From JBFWMG01 sp050251715 (GTDB taxonomy: Bacteria; Desulfobacterota; Desulfovibrionia; Desulfovibrionales; Desulfovibrionaceae): a stretch of 64,000 nt of DNA. The stretch spans positions 62,001-126,000 of the forward strand of contig JBFWMG010000008.1 of the NCBI GenBank assembly GCA_050251715.1. The letters are read 5' to 3'. This document shows positions 7,825 through 15,947 of the stretch, piece after piece. How positions within the stretch are numbered: the first letter of the stretch is position 1; every line of letters starts with the position of its first letter. Position numbers and translations under genes: made by a program. The notes beneath the pieces are model-generated. The model did no database searches, was not told the origin of the DNA, and worked only from the letters and a program-made list of their open reading frames with translations.

Positions 7825-10800
7825 TCCCTCCGACGAGCTGCCCACGGGCTTCATAGCCGGGGTGGTGCGGGCCTTTCTCACGGGCAAGCAGTCCATCCTG
7901 CTGCTCGCCTTTGCCTTGTGCCTGGGCGCGGTGTCCCTCATGTTCACCGCGCGCGAGGAAGATCCGCAGATCGTGGTGCCCATGGCCGACATCTTCGTGC
8001 AGGTGCCGGGCGCGTCCGCCGAGGAGGTGGAAAAGCTGGTGGCCACGCCGCTGGAACGGCTGCTGTGGCAGATCGACGGGGTGGAGTATGTCTATTCCAT
8101 GTCCCGCCGCGACACGGCCATGGCCACGGTGCGTTTCTATGTGGGCGAAAACCGTGAGGATTCGCTCATCAAGCTGTACAACACCCTGAACAAGAACAGC
8201 GATCTCGTGCCGTCCATCGTCACGGGCTGGGTGGTCAAGCCGGTGGAGATCGACGACGTACCCATCGTGATGCTGACGCTCCATTCCCCTGAAAACAGGT
8301 ATGACGGCAACCAGTTGCGCCGCATCGGCGAGGAATTGTTCCACAGGCTTGCCGCGCTGCCCGACATCTCCCGCGTGGGCATCGTGGGCGGGCGGCCCCG
8401 CGAAATCCGCGTGGAGCTGGATCCCAACCGCATGGCCGGGCTGCACGTGTCGCCCATGGAAATCGCCGACGCCCTGGCCGGGGCGGACGCCTCGGTCACC
8501 GCCGGGAGCATGAACGAGCGCAACCGCACCATACGCATGACGGCGGACTCCTTCCTGCGCTCGGCGCAGGAGGCGGCGGCGCTGGTGGTGGGCGTGTTCG
8601 ATTCCCGGCCCGTGTACCTGCGCGACGTGGCGCGGGTCATCGACGGACCCGAGGAGGCGGCCTCGTATTCGCGCATCGGCTTCTCGCGCTTCCACGCCCG
8701 CGAGGCCGGGCTGCCCGACGCGGAGCCCCGCCCGGCCGTGACCCTGTGCCTGGCCAAGAAAAAGGGCACCAACGCCGTGGACGTGGCCGCCGCCGTGCTG
8801 GCCAGGGTGGACGAGCTGCGCCGGGACATCCTGCCCGACGGCGTGGACGTGGAGGTGACGCGCAACTACGGCCAGACCGCCCAGACCAAGGTGGACGATC
8901 TCATGAGTTCCCTGGTCTTTGCCGTGCTCACCGTGGTGGCCCTGCTCGCCTTCACCCTGGGCTGGCGCGAGGCCTTGGTCGTGGCCTTGGCCGTGCCGGT
9001 CAGCTTTTCGCTGGCGCTGTTCGTCAACTACCTGTTCGGCTACACCATCAACCGGGTGACCATGTTCGCGCTCATCCTGTCCCTCGGCCTGGTGGTGGAC
9101 GACCCCATCACCAACGTGGACAACATCCAGCGCCATATCATGGCGGGCAGGCGCAAGCCGTTCGAGGCCACGCTCTTTGCCGTGCAGGAGGTGCTGCCGC
9201 CGGTCATCATGTCCACCCTGGCCATCATCGCCTCGTTCACGCCCATGTTCTTCATCACCGGCATGATGGGGCCGTACATGGCGCCCATGGCCGCCAACGT
9301 GCCGCTCACGGTCTCGTTTTCCACGGTCTGCGCGCTCACCATCGTGCCGTGGCTCAGCTATCTGCTGCTCAAGCGCCGCGCTCCGGGCGCGGGCGGCGGC
9401 ACGGCCGCGCCCGTGGCCGACACCGCCGAGCTGACGCCGCTGTGGATACGGCGCGGCTACCGCGCCCTTATCGAGCCGTTTCTCCTGTCCCGGCCCCGCC
9501 GCTGGCTGTTGGCCGGGGTGGTGGTGGCGCTTTTGGCCGCCAGCGCGTCGCTGGCCCTTTTGCGCTACGTGCCGCTCAAGATGCTGCCCTTTGACAACAA
9601 GAACGAGTTCCAGCTGGTCATCGACATGCCCGAGGGCACGAGCCTGGAGGCATCGGACGCCACGGTGCGGGCCTTTGAGCGGTTTCTGGCCGACGTGCCC
9701 GAGGTGACAAGCCATGTGTCCTTCACGGGCACGGCCTCGCCCATGGATTTCAATGGGATGGTGCGCCACTCCTACCTGCGCAGCCAGGCCAACCAGGCCG
9801 ATATCCGCGTCAACCTGGCCGACAAGCTGCGCCGCGAGCAGCAGAGCCACGCCATTGTGCTGCGCCTGCGCAAGGATCTGGAGGCGCTGGCCGCCGCGCA
9901 CGGGGCGCGGCTCAAGATCGTGGAAACGCCCCCCGGCCCGCCGGTGCTCAGCACCATCACCACCGAAATCAACGGCGCGCCCGACAAGCGGTACGACCAG
10001 CTCATCGGCGCGGCGCGGCAGGTGCAGGAGCTCATGCGCAAGGAACCCGGCGTCACGGATATCGACGCCTCGTTCGAGGCGCGGCACGACCGCGTCAATT
10101 TTGTGCCGGACAAGGAAAAGGCCGCCCTGCATGGGGTGGACACCGACACCATCACCCGCACCCTGGCCCTGGCCGTGGGCGGTGACAGCCCGGCCACCGT
10201 GCATCTGCCCGGCGAGCGCCAACCCCTGCCCGTGCGGCTGGTGCTGCCCAGGGCCAGGCGGTCGTCCGTGGCCGCGCTGGCCCAGATTCCGGTCAAGGCC
10301 GCAGACGGCGCCATGCTGCCCCTGGGCGAGCTGGGCCGGTTCGAGACCGTGCCCGAGGAGCAGCCCATCTACCACAAGAACCTCCAGCGCGTGGTCTATG
10401 TGTATGCGGAAATGGCGGGGCGCGCGCCCGGCGAGGCCATTCTGGACATGCAGGGCGCCCTGCGCGCCGATCCCCTGCCTCCGGGCGTGCAGGCCGAGTG
10501 GGCGGGCGAGGGCGAGTGGGAAATCACGCTCAGCGTGTTCCGCGACCTGGGCATCGCCTTTGCCGCCGCGCTGGTGGGCATCTATCTGCTGCTCATCATC
10601 CAGACCGACTCCTTCTTCATGCCGCTGCTCATCATGATGGCCATTCCGCTCACGCTCCTGGGCATCATGCCCGGCTTCTGGCTGCTCAACGCGGTGTTCA
10701 CCAAGACGGTGGGCGGGTTCCCGGATCCCGTCTTCTTCACCGCCACCAGCATGATCGGCATGATCGCGCTGGGCGGCATCGTGATCCGCAATTCCCTGGT

Positions 10801-11053
10801 GCTCATCGAGTTCATCCAGGACGCCATGAAGCACGGCATGGAACTGCGGGAGGCGATCCTGCAAAGCGGGGCCATCCGGCTGCGCCCCATCGTGCTCACC
10901 GCCGCCACAACGGCCCTGGGCGCGTGGCCCATCACCCTGGACCCCATCTTCTCCGGGCTGGCCTGGGCGCTCATCTTCGGCCTCGTGGCCTCCACCCTGT
11001 TCACGCTGGTGGTCATTCCCGTGGCGTACTACGCCGTGCGGCGTTCGCGGTGA
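7805..11053 (+). CDS. RND-family efflux permease
   Basis: A 1082-residue pump with two repeated halves. After a short cytosolic lead, helix 1 is SILLLAFALCLGAVSLMF. Helix 4 contains the Asp432-Asp433 pair in LGLVVDDPITNVDNI, where Pro and Thr replace the usual Ala and Val of HAE pumps. The C-terminal half has LGGIVIRNSLVLIEF and ends in a hydrophobic helix. It starts inside the adaptor gene (20-bp overlap). The sequence differs clearly from the pump at 89-3280, so this is a separate system rather than a recent duplication. The substrate is unknown. Confidence 0.93.
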   Translation: MDARRSDPSDELPTGFIAGVVRAFLTGKQSILLLAFALCLGAVSLMFTAREEDPQIVVPMADIFVQVPGASAEEVEKLVATPLERLLWQIDGVEYVYSMSRRDTAMATVRFYVGENREDSLIKLYNTLNKNSDLVPSIVTGWVVKPVEIDDVPIVMLTLHSPENRYDGNQLRRIGEELFHRLAALPDISRVGIVGGRPREIRVELDPNRMAGLHVSPMEIADALAGADASVTAGSMNERNRTIRMTADSFLRSAQEAAALVVGVFDSRPVYLRDVARVIDGPEEAASYSRIGFSRFHAREAGLPDAEPRPAVTLCLAKKKGTNAVDVAAAVLARVDELRRDILPDGVDVEVTRNYGQTAQTKVDDLMSSLVFAVLTVVALLAFTLGWREALVVALAVPVSFSLALFVNYLFGYTINRVTMFALILSLGLVVDDPITNVDNIQRHIMAGRRKPFEATLFAVQEVLPPVIMSTLAIIASFTPMFFITGMMGPYMAPMAANVPLTVSFSTVCALTIVPWLSYLLLKRRAPGAGGGTAAPVADTAELTPLWIRRGYRALIEPFLLSRPRRWLLAGVVVALLAASASLALLRYVPLKMLPFDNKNEFQLVIDMPEGTSLEASDATVRAFERFLADVPEVTSHVSFTGTASPMDFNGMVRHSYLRSQANQADIRVNLADKLRREQQSHAIVLRLRKDLEALAAAHGARLKIVETPPGPPVLSTITTEINGAPDKRYDQLIGAARQVQELMRKEPGVTDIDASFEARHDRVNFVPDKEKAALHGVDTDTITRTLALAVGGDSPATVHLPGERQPLPVRLVLPRARRSSVAALAQIPVKAADGAMLPLGELGRFETVPEEQPIYHKNLQRVVYVYAEMAGRAPGEAILDMQGALRADPLPPGVQAEWAGEGEWEITLSVFRDLGIAFAAALVGIYLLLIIQTDSFFMPLLIMMAIPLTLLGIMPGFWLLNAVFTKTVGGFPDPVFFTATSMIGMIALGGIVIRNSLVLIEFIQDAMKHGMELREAILQSGAIRLRPIVLTAATTALGAWPITLDPIFSGLAWALIFGLVASTLFTLVVIPVAYYAVRRSR

Positions 11054-11077
11054 TGCATGAATAGAATGCACAAAACC

Positions 11078-11105
11078 TTGACCATGCCGTCGGATAGTCT
11101 ATGAT
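11078..11105 (+). promoter_or_regulatory. sigma-70-type promoter for the Lys-rich secreted protein
   Basis: TTGACC and TATGAT are separated by 16 bp, 50 bp upstream of the ATG at 11155. It sits just after the RND pump stop and gives the next gene its own transcript. Confidence 0.6.
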
Positions 11106-11154
11106 GATCCCTTGTCCCTTTATCGGACGCTGACGACAATACAAGGAGAACAGT

Positions 11155-11700
11155 ATGCATTGCACTCGATTTACAACAGGTATCAGCTTGGCGGCGTTGC
11201 TTTTCGCCGCCGTGGTCTGCCTTGGCCTGCCCGTGCGGGCCATGGCCGATGATGCGGCGCCGCTCATCGCGGAACAGCTTTTCGACAAGGTGGACCGCGT
11301 GGCCGCCGAACTGGACACCGCCGCCAAGGCCTATGAGAAAATCAAGCAGGTCGGCGACGCCGAGGCCATCAAACAGGCCGAAGCCACGATGCAGGCCGCT
11401 GAAACCGAGCTTGACAAGGCCGAGGCCGATCTGAACACGGCGCGCGTTGCCGCCCTGGCCAAGGCCGCGGGCGTGCCCGAGTCCCAGGTCGTGGCCATGC
11501 GCCAGTCGGGCATGGGTTGGGGCGTCATCGCCAAGGAACTGGGCGTGCACCCCGGCCTGGTGGCCCACACCAAGAACCGCGCCATGGACACGGAACAGGA
11601 AGTGAAGGTCAAGGCGGCCAAGACCGCCGCCAAGAAGGCCAAGGAAAAAGAGAACAAGGCCAAGAACAACGAGAAAAAGGGCAAGAAGGGCAAGAAGTAG
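11155..11700 (+). CDS. secreted coiled-coil protein with a lysine-rich tail
   Basis: I do not recognise a named family. This 181-residue protein has a clear signal peptide (hydrophobic SLAALLFAAVVCLGLP, then VRAMADD as a likely cleavage site). A helical Glu/Ala/Lys-rich stretch follows, likely coiled coil, then a middle segment QVVAMRQSGMGWGVIAKELG that resembles a short helix-turn motif of exported proteins. The last ~35 residues are nearly half lysine (AAKKAKEKENKAKNNEKKGK). It has its own promoter and a strong AAGGAGA ribosome site. The basic tail could bind polyanions such as LPS or nucleic acid; that is inference. Confidence 0.75.
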   Translation: MHCTRFTTGISLAALLFAAVVCLGLPVRAMADDAAPLIAEQLFDKVDRVAAELDTAAKAYEKIKQVGDAEAIKQAEATMQAAETELDKAEADLNTARVAALAKAAGVPESQVVAMRQSGMGWGVIAKELGVHPGLVAHTKNRAMDTEQEVKVKAAKTAAKKAKEKENKAKNNEKKGKKGKK

Positions 11701-11867
11701 CCCTGCCGCCACCTGCCGCCATCCGCCGCCGGGAGGCCTGTCGGGCTCCCGGCTCCCCCGCCCCTTTCGCTGCCGCCGCTTTTGGTCTATGACACGGCTT
11801 CCACATCAATGCGCCGGGCGCGGCCCGACAGAGACACGCGGCCTGCGCAGGGCCGCCGGAGCCAGCC

Positions 11868-12641
11868 ATGAGCGATTCCCAGGACAGCAGCGTGGCCTTT
11901 CTCGACAGCATGCCGGAAATTGCTCCGGACACCCCCTTCCGATTCCGCTGCCACCCCGGAGTGGCGTGCTTCAACCGCTGCTGCTCCGAGCTTTCGCTCA
12001 TGCTCACCCCCTATGACGTGCTGCGCCTGCGCCACGGCCTGCACGACATGGGCAGCGACGCGTTTCTCAAACAGCACGCCCGCGTCGGCATGGCCCCGGA
12101 CACCGGTTTCCCCGGCCTGCACCTGAACATGGCCGACGCGCCCGGCGCGCCGTGCCCGTTCGTCACGGACGCGGGCTGCTCGGTCTACGGCAACCGTCCC
12201 TCGGCCTGCCGCACCTACCCCATAGGCCGCGCCACACGCTACGACGAGAACGGCGCCCTGGTGGAACAGTTCTTCGCCATCCGCGAGCCCCACTGCCTGG
12301 GCTTCAACGAGGACGCGGACTGGACCACCGCCACCTGGGCCACGGACCAGGGACTCGATGAGTACAACCGTTTCAACGACCGCTACGTGGCGCTGCTGCA
12401 CCGCCACCAGGGCAGGCCGCCCCTGGCGCCGCGCCAAGCCACCATGGCGCTGCTGGCCTTGTACCAGAGCGATACCTTCCAGACGTTCATCGCCAACACG
12501 CACATGTTCAGCCGCCTGACCGTGGCCGAGGCCGACCAGCAGGCCATTCTGGCCGACGAGGAACGCTGCCTCGATTTTGCCCTGGATTGGGTGGAACTGG
12601 TGCTCTACGGCGATTGCCCGCGTCTGGCCATGAAGGAGTAG
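11868..12641 (+). CDS. YkgJ-type cysteine-cluster protein
   Basis: A 257-residue protein with the cysteine pattern of the YkgJ (CxxCxxCC-like, PF03692) family: CHPGVACFNRCC near residues 27-38, then CPFVTDAGCSVYGNRPSAC about 65 residues later. The family is thought to bind a metal or Fe-S centre, but its reaction is not known. The start at MSDSQDSS has only a weak purine-rich upstream site. It is followed after 3 bp by hldE2, so the two probably share a transcript. Confidence 0.82.
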   Translation: MSDSQDSSVAFLDSMPEIAPDTPFRFRCHPGVACFNRCCSELSLMLTPYDVLRLRHGLHDMGSDAFLKQHARVGMAPDTGFPGLHLNMADAPGAPCPFVTDAGCSVYGNRPSACRTYPIGRATRYDENGALVEQFFAIREPHCLGFNEDADWTTATWATDQGLDEYNRFNDRYVALLHRHQGRPPLAPRQATMALLALYQSDTFQTFIANTHMFSRLTVAEADQQAILADEERCLDFALDWVELVLYGDCPRLAMKE

Positions 12642-12644
12642 ACC

Positions 12645-13160
12645 ATGCCCGCCACCCCGGAAATCGCGGGTGCGACCCTTGCCCATCCCAAGATCGTGGG
12701 TCTGCCCGAACTCTTGAAGCGCCTGGCGCCCCTGCGCGGCAAAAAGAAGATCGTGTTCACCAACGGGTGCTATGACATCCTGCACCCCGGCCACGTGGAC
12801 CTGCTCGCCCGCGCCCGCTTTCTGGGCGACCTGCTCGTGCTCGGGCTCAACAGCGACGCCTCCGTGCGCTCGCTGGGCAAGGCGCCGGGGCGGCCCGTCA
12901 ACCCGCTGGCCGAGCGCGCCTATGTCCTGGCGCATCTCGCATCCATTGATTTCGTGGTCCCCTTTGACGAATCCACACCCTACGAACTCATCAAGGCCGT
13001 GCGGCCCGACATCCTGGTCAAAGGCGGCGACTGGGGCGTGGACGCCATCGTGGGCCGCGACATCGTCGAGGCCGACGGCGGCCAGGTCTATAGCCTGCCG
13101 CTCCTGCCGGGCTACTCCACCACCGGGTTTATCGCCAAGATCAAAAGCGGGTGTGCGTAA
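12645..13160 (+). CDS. hldE2/rfaE2: D-glycero-beta-D-manno-heptose 1-phosphate adenylyltransferase
   Basis: A 171-residue cytidylyltransferase-fold enzyme that attaches AMP to heptose-1-phosphate in the ADP-heptose pathway for the LPS inner core. Motifs visible are FTNGCYDILHPGHVDLL (the nucleotidyltransferase HxGH) and ILVKGGDWGVDAIVG. The length matches the stand-alone adenylyltransferase; in E. coli the same domain is the C-terminal half of HldE. The kinase partner is not in this window. It begins 3 bp after the YkgJ-like gene. Confidence 0.93.
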   Translation: MPATPEIAGATLAHPKIVGLPELLKRLAPLRGKKKIVFTNGCYDILHPGHVDLLARARFLGDLLVLGLNSDASVRSLGKAPGRPVNPLAERAYVLAHLASIDFVVPFDESTPYELIKAVRPDILVKGGDWGVDAIVGRDIVEADGGQVYSLPLLPGYSTTGFIAKIKSGCA

Positions 13161-13361
13161 GGGAAGGAAACGGCGAACGACAAGATTTCGCGCTGCGCGC
13201 GACCAGGGCTGCTCGCCCTGGACCTCGGCAGCGCAACGGCGCTGCACCCGGGTAGGCGGATGAGGACGCGGGAAAGGCTGGCGTAACGGCGCGATGAGAA
13301 CGGGCCAAGGGAAGCGTGGTCGGCAGGCGCGGTTGGCCCTCAGCCCAGACTTGGCAAAGAA

Positions 13362-13417
13362 AAGGTGGGGTTCGGCGGGATGGGAAAACGACCTCCCATC
13401 CCGCCGAACCCCACCTT
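13362..13417. repeat. hairpin with 24-bp perfect stem
   Basis: Arms at 13362-13385 and 13394-13417 are exact reverse complements, with an 8-base loop (AAACGACC). The arm begins AAGGTGGGGTTC. There is no T-tract, so it is not a classic intrinsic terminator, although such a stem could stop or stabilise transcripts from either converging gene. Confidence 0.9.
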
Positions 13418-13712
13418 CACTTTATCAATTCTGCACTGCCCCCCATGGGAGGTAGCGCCCCCTGCGAGGCTCCGCCCCATACCCCGGTTTATGCTGGCGC
13501 AGAGGGTGGAGGGAATAAGACAAAAATAATGTGGGGGACGGGGCAGTTCTTTCACTATGAGCATGGCATCAACGGGCCAGCTGCATATTTCTGAACTCGC
13601 TCCATCGTTCCAGTAAGCTTTGCCAATCCGTTTTCTCCCCCTCCCCCATACAACCGGAATCCGGGGTTTGGGGCGGTAGCCCCAATGGGGGCAGTTCAGA
13701 ATTTACAATGTG

Positions 13713-13766
13713 AGGTGGGTTTCAGGGAAGGCGGGGGCCTTGACCCGCCTTCCCTGAAACCCACCT
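13713..13766. repeat. hairpin with 23-bp perfect stem
   Basis: Arms at 13713-13735 and 13744-13766 are exact reverse complements with an 8-base loop (GGCCTTGA). Arm length, loop size and the leading AGGTGGGTTTC mirror the hairpin at 13362-13417, yet the inner arm sequence differs. That means both strands of each stem have changed together. Confidence 0.9.
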
Positions 13767-13977
13767 TGCCTTGAAAATACTGGACTGTGGCGCACGCACA
13801 CCTTCCCGCCACCACACCACCGCCGCCACAATCTTCCCAACTTCATCGCGCCGTAACGCCAGCCTTGCCCGCCCTCTCATCCGCCTACTCGCGTGCAGGG
13901 GCGTCCCCCTGCCGGGTCCAGGGCAGCGCCCTGGTCGCGCGCCAGCGCGAAATCTTCCTCCGTTCGCCGTTTCTTTT

Positions 13978-14493
13978 CTACGGCGTAAAGAACCGCATGA
14001 CCTTGAGGATAAGGGGGGCGGTGGCGATGATGAGCATGATGCGGACGAAGTGGAACACGAGCACGATGGGCACGTTGACTTCGAGGCTGGTGGCCATGCC
14101 GAGCATGGCGGTCATGGCGCCGGGGCTGGTGCTGATGTAGGCGGTGCCCGGGTCGAGCAGGCCCATTTTTATCATGAACACGGCCACGATGAGGCCCACG
14201 GCGATGACGGCGAAGGCGGAGATGAACACCGGACCCATGACGGTCTTGAGCACGGGGATCATTTCGTTTTCGAACATGACGCCCACGGACGCGCCCACCA
14301 GGATTTCCAGGATGAGCTTGGAGCCTGTGGGCAGGGGCATGGGTGCGCCGCGCAGATATTTGAGCGCCACCACCGCCACCATGGCGCCGATGAGCACGCC
14401 GCCCGGCATCTTGAATCTGGTCATGATGAGCCCGCCGCCCGTGGCGGCGGCCAGGGTGAGCAGGATGTTGGTCAGGGGAGAGTAGGATCCCAT
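13978..14493 (-). CDS. AbrB-family membrane protein, single-repeat length
   Basis: A 171-residue integral membrane protein starting MGSYSPLTNILLTLAAATGG. It resembles the AbrB/COG3180 putative transporter family (PF05145; unrelated to the Bacillus AbrB regulator). It has about five hydrophobic segments, including the glycine-rich PGGVLIGAMVAVVALK and the repeat-like STSPGAMTAMLGMA. Full-length members are about 350 residues with two such repeats, so this is a half-size form. The ATG at 14493 has GAGG five bases upstream; the frame is open further upstream but without coding character. The ~310 bp upstream holds one short GGCGCG/CGCGCC palindrome (14565-14581) and nothing else clear. Confidence 0.8.
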   Translation of the reverse strand: MGSYSPLTNILLTLAAATGGGLIMTRFKMPGGVLIGAMVAVVALKYLRGAPMPLPTGSKLILEILVGASVGVMFENEMIPVLKTVMGPVFISAFAVIAVGLIVAVFMIKMGLLDPGTAYISTSPGAMTAMLGMATSLEVNVPIVLVFHFVRIMLIIATAPLILKVMRFFTP

Positions 14494-14807
14494 GGTAACC
14501 TCGTGGGGATAGGCGATACGCCAATGCGTCCGCCACATTGCATTGAAGAACATCTGGCGGGGGTGGCGCGTGACACGCGCCGCAGCGGCACCAGCCATGA
14601 ATCGACGAACGGGCGCACGATGCCGCAAGTCGCGGGCGACGTAAAGCAAAACATGCGGGGCAGGGACGGCGGCGCAATGAGGGGCGGGAGGGCGGCCAGG
14701 CCGGGCCGAATCGTCCGTGCGCACAGGGTGCACACCACGCCTGGCAAACGGTTTACGCGGCGCGTGGTTGTCCCAGGTGGCCGCGAGCTGGCCGCGTGGG
14801 CGTGGTG

Positions 14808-15782
14808 TTACGTTCCCAGGTCGATGACCAGGCCGTCGTAGGCCATGGAGATCTTCATGGGCGAGTCGTCGCTGACCAGCGAGGCGTAATGGGCGGTTTC
14901 CTCCAGGAAGCGTTGCAGGGTCTCGTCATCGGCCGCAGGCTCCTGGTGGAAAAGGCACAGGTGCTTGACGCCGGTTTCCTGGGCCATTTCCGCTGCCACC
15001 AGGTTGTTGGAATGCCCCCAATCCTCCTTGGTGGTGGTGGCCTCCTTGAGTGTGTACTGGGCGTCGAAGATGAGCAGGTCCGCCCCTGCGCAGAATTCCA
15101 GGAAGGGATAGGACGGGTCGAGAAATTCGAACTTGTGTTCGTTGTCCGTGGAATAGATCACGCGCTGGCCGTCTTTTTCGAAGCGGAATCCATAGGATGC
15201 GCCGGGGTGGGTTTGGCGCATGGCGCGTACCGTCAGTCCGGCCACATGGTAGTCCGTGTCCGGCTGCATGATGTCGAAACGGATGTCCGCGCCCAGCATG
15301 GACCAATCCACCGGAAAATGGGGTTCGTGGTGCTGCGCCATGAGCGAGTTTTCCATTGCCGCATGGCAGCCGTGGAACACGATGGTGTTGCCGGGGATGT
15401 AGGCGGGCGGAAAGAAGGGGAATCCCTGGATGTGGTCCCAGTGCAGGTGCGACTGGAAGATGTGGTAGGTGGCTGGCTTGGCCGGGCCGCGCGTGGCCAG
15501 GATGTGGTTGCCGCAGTCGCGCAGGCCGCTGCCCGCGTCGCAGATGACGTAGGTGTCCGGGGTGTCGCCGGGCACGATCTCCACGCAGGGGGTGTTGGTG
15601 CCATAGGCGCCCCACACCGAAAACGGCAAGGCCCAGTCTATCCAGGCCTCGATGGCCTCTTCCTTGGGCGGGGGGCCGTGCTTGACCACGGTCTCCAAGA
15701 CCTTCTTGACCTTTTTCCTGACCATGGATGCGGTCATGGAGGCTGGCAGCGATCCCCGTGTTCCCCAAAAGATGACCTTCAT
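14808..15782 (-). CDS. metallo-beta-lactamase-fold hydrolase
   Basis: A 324-residue MBL-fold protein beginning MKVIFWGTRGSLP. The metal-binding signature SHLHWDHIQG lies near residue 130, with further ligands likely in CDAGSG, TDNEH, FDAQYT and the C-terminal LFHQEP. This pattern is close to PhnP/cyclic-phosphodiesterase-like members. The substrate is unknown. It has its own promoter at 15814-15842 and is monocistronic, since the next gene downstream (13978-14493) is ~310 bp away. Confidence 0.85.
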   Translation of the reverse strand: MKVIFWGTRGSLPASMTASMVRKKVKKVLETVVKHGPPPKEEAIEAWIDWALPFSVWGAYGTNTPCVEIVPGDTPDTYVICDAGSGLRDCGNHILATRGPAKPATYHIFQSHLHWDHIQGFPFFPPAYIPGNTIVFHGCHAAMENSLMAQHHEPHFPVDWSMLGADIRFDIMQPDTDYHVAGLTVRAMRQTHPGASYGFRFEKDGQRVIYSTDNEHKFEFLDPSYPFLEFCAGADLLIFDAQYTLKEATTTKEDWGHSNNLVAAEMAQETGVKHLCLFHQEPAADDETLQRFLEETAHYASLVSDDSPMKISMAYDGLVIDLGT

Positions 15783-15813
15783 ACCTTCCTCACGCGGTTG
15801 ATCCGTTTATTGG

Positions 15814-15842
15814 CCTATACGCACTTCCTGCGGCAATATCAA
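15814..15842 (-). promoter_or_regulatory. sigma-70-type promoter of the MBL hydrolase gene
   Basis: On the minus strand TTGATA and TATAGG are separated by 17 bp. The predicted start of transcription is ~25 bp before the ATG at 15782. Confidence 0.6.
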
Positions 15843-15892
15843 ATGGATGAACCGGCGCTGCGGGTCGCGCCGCAGGTTTTTGAGTTGGCATG

Positions 15893-15923
15893 AAAAAAGC
15901 CCGCGGAAACCAGTTCCGCGGGC
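15893..15923 (-). terminator. intrinsic terminator of the rpsO-pnp transcript
   Basis: The GCCCGCGGAA/TTCCGCGGGC 10-bp stem is followed on the minus strand by six T residues, 25 bp after the pnp stop codon. Confidence 0.9.
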
Positions 15924-15947
15924 TTTGCGTTCCAGATGTCGGGATGG

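Larger units (their letters stand above)
13166..13976. repeat. ~810-bp nested inverted-repeat block between convergent genes
   Basis: The left half (13166-13480) and the reverse complement of the right half (13650-13976) align through three zones. The outer zone (about 13166-13295 with 13835-13976) shares GATTTCGCGCTG, GCGCGACCAGGGC and GTAGGCGGATGA. Next come two strong hairpins. An inner zone follows (AATTCTG-ACTGCCCCC near 13427, its complement near 13695). Spacing and some arms differ, so these look like two diverged copies of one ~310-bp composite repeat in opposite orientation. The ~170 bp centre holds nothing I recognise, and no gene lies between 13161 and 13977. Confidence 0.8.

Noticed and set aside
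7634..11071. A >1000-codon open frame on the minus strand across the second RND system
   Set aside because: It is the mirror of strongly G/C-third-position genes; the translation is His/Gly/Arg/Gln-rich with no family motif, whereas the plus strand encodes clear RND proteins.
13166..13976. CRISPR array or phage attachment block
   Set aside because: Repeats are inverted, only two units, with no regular spacers and no recombinase or cas gene nearby.
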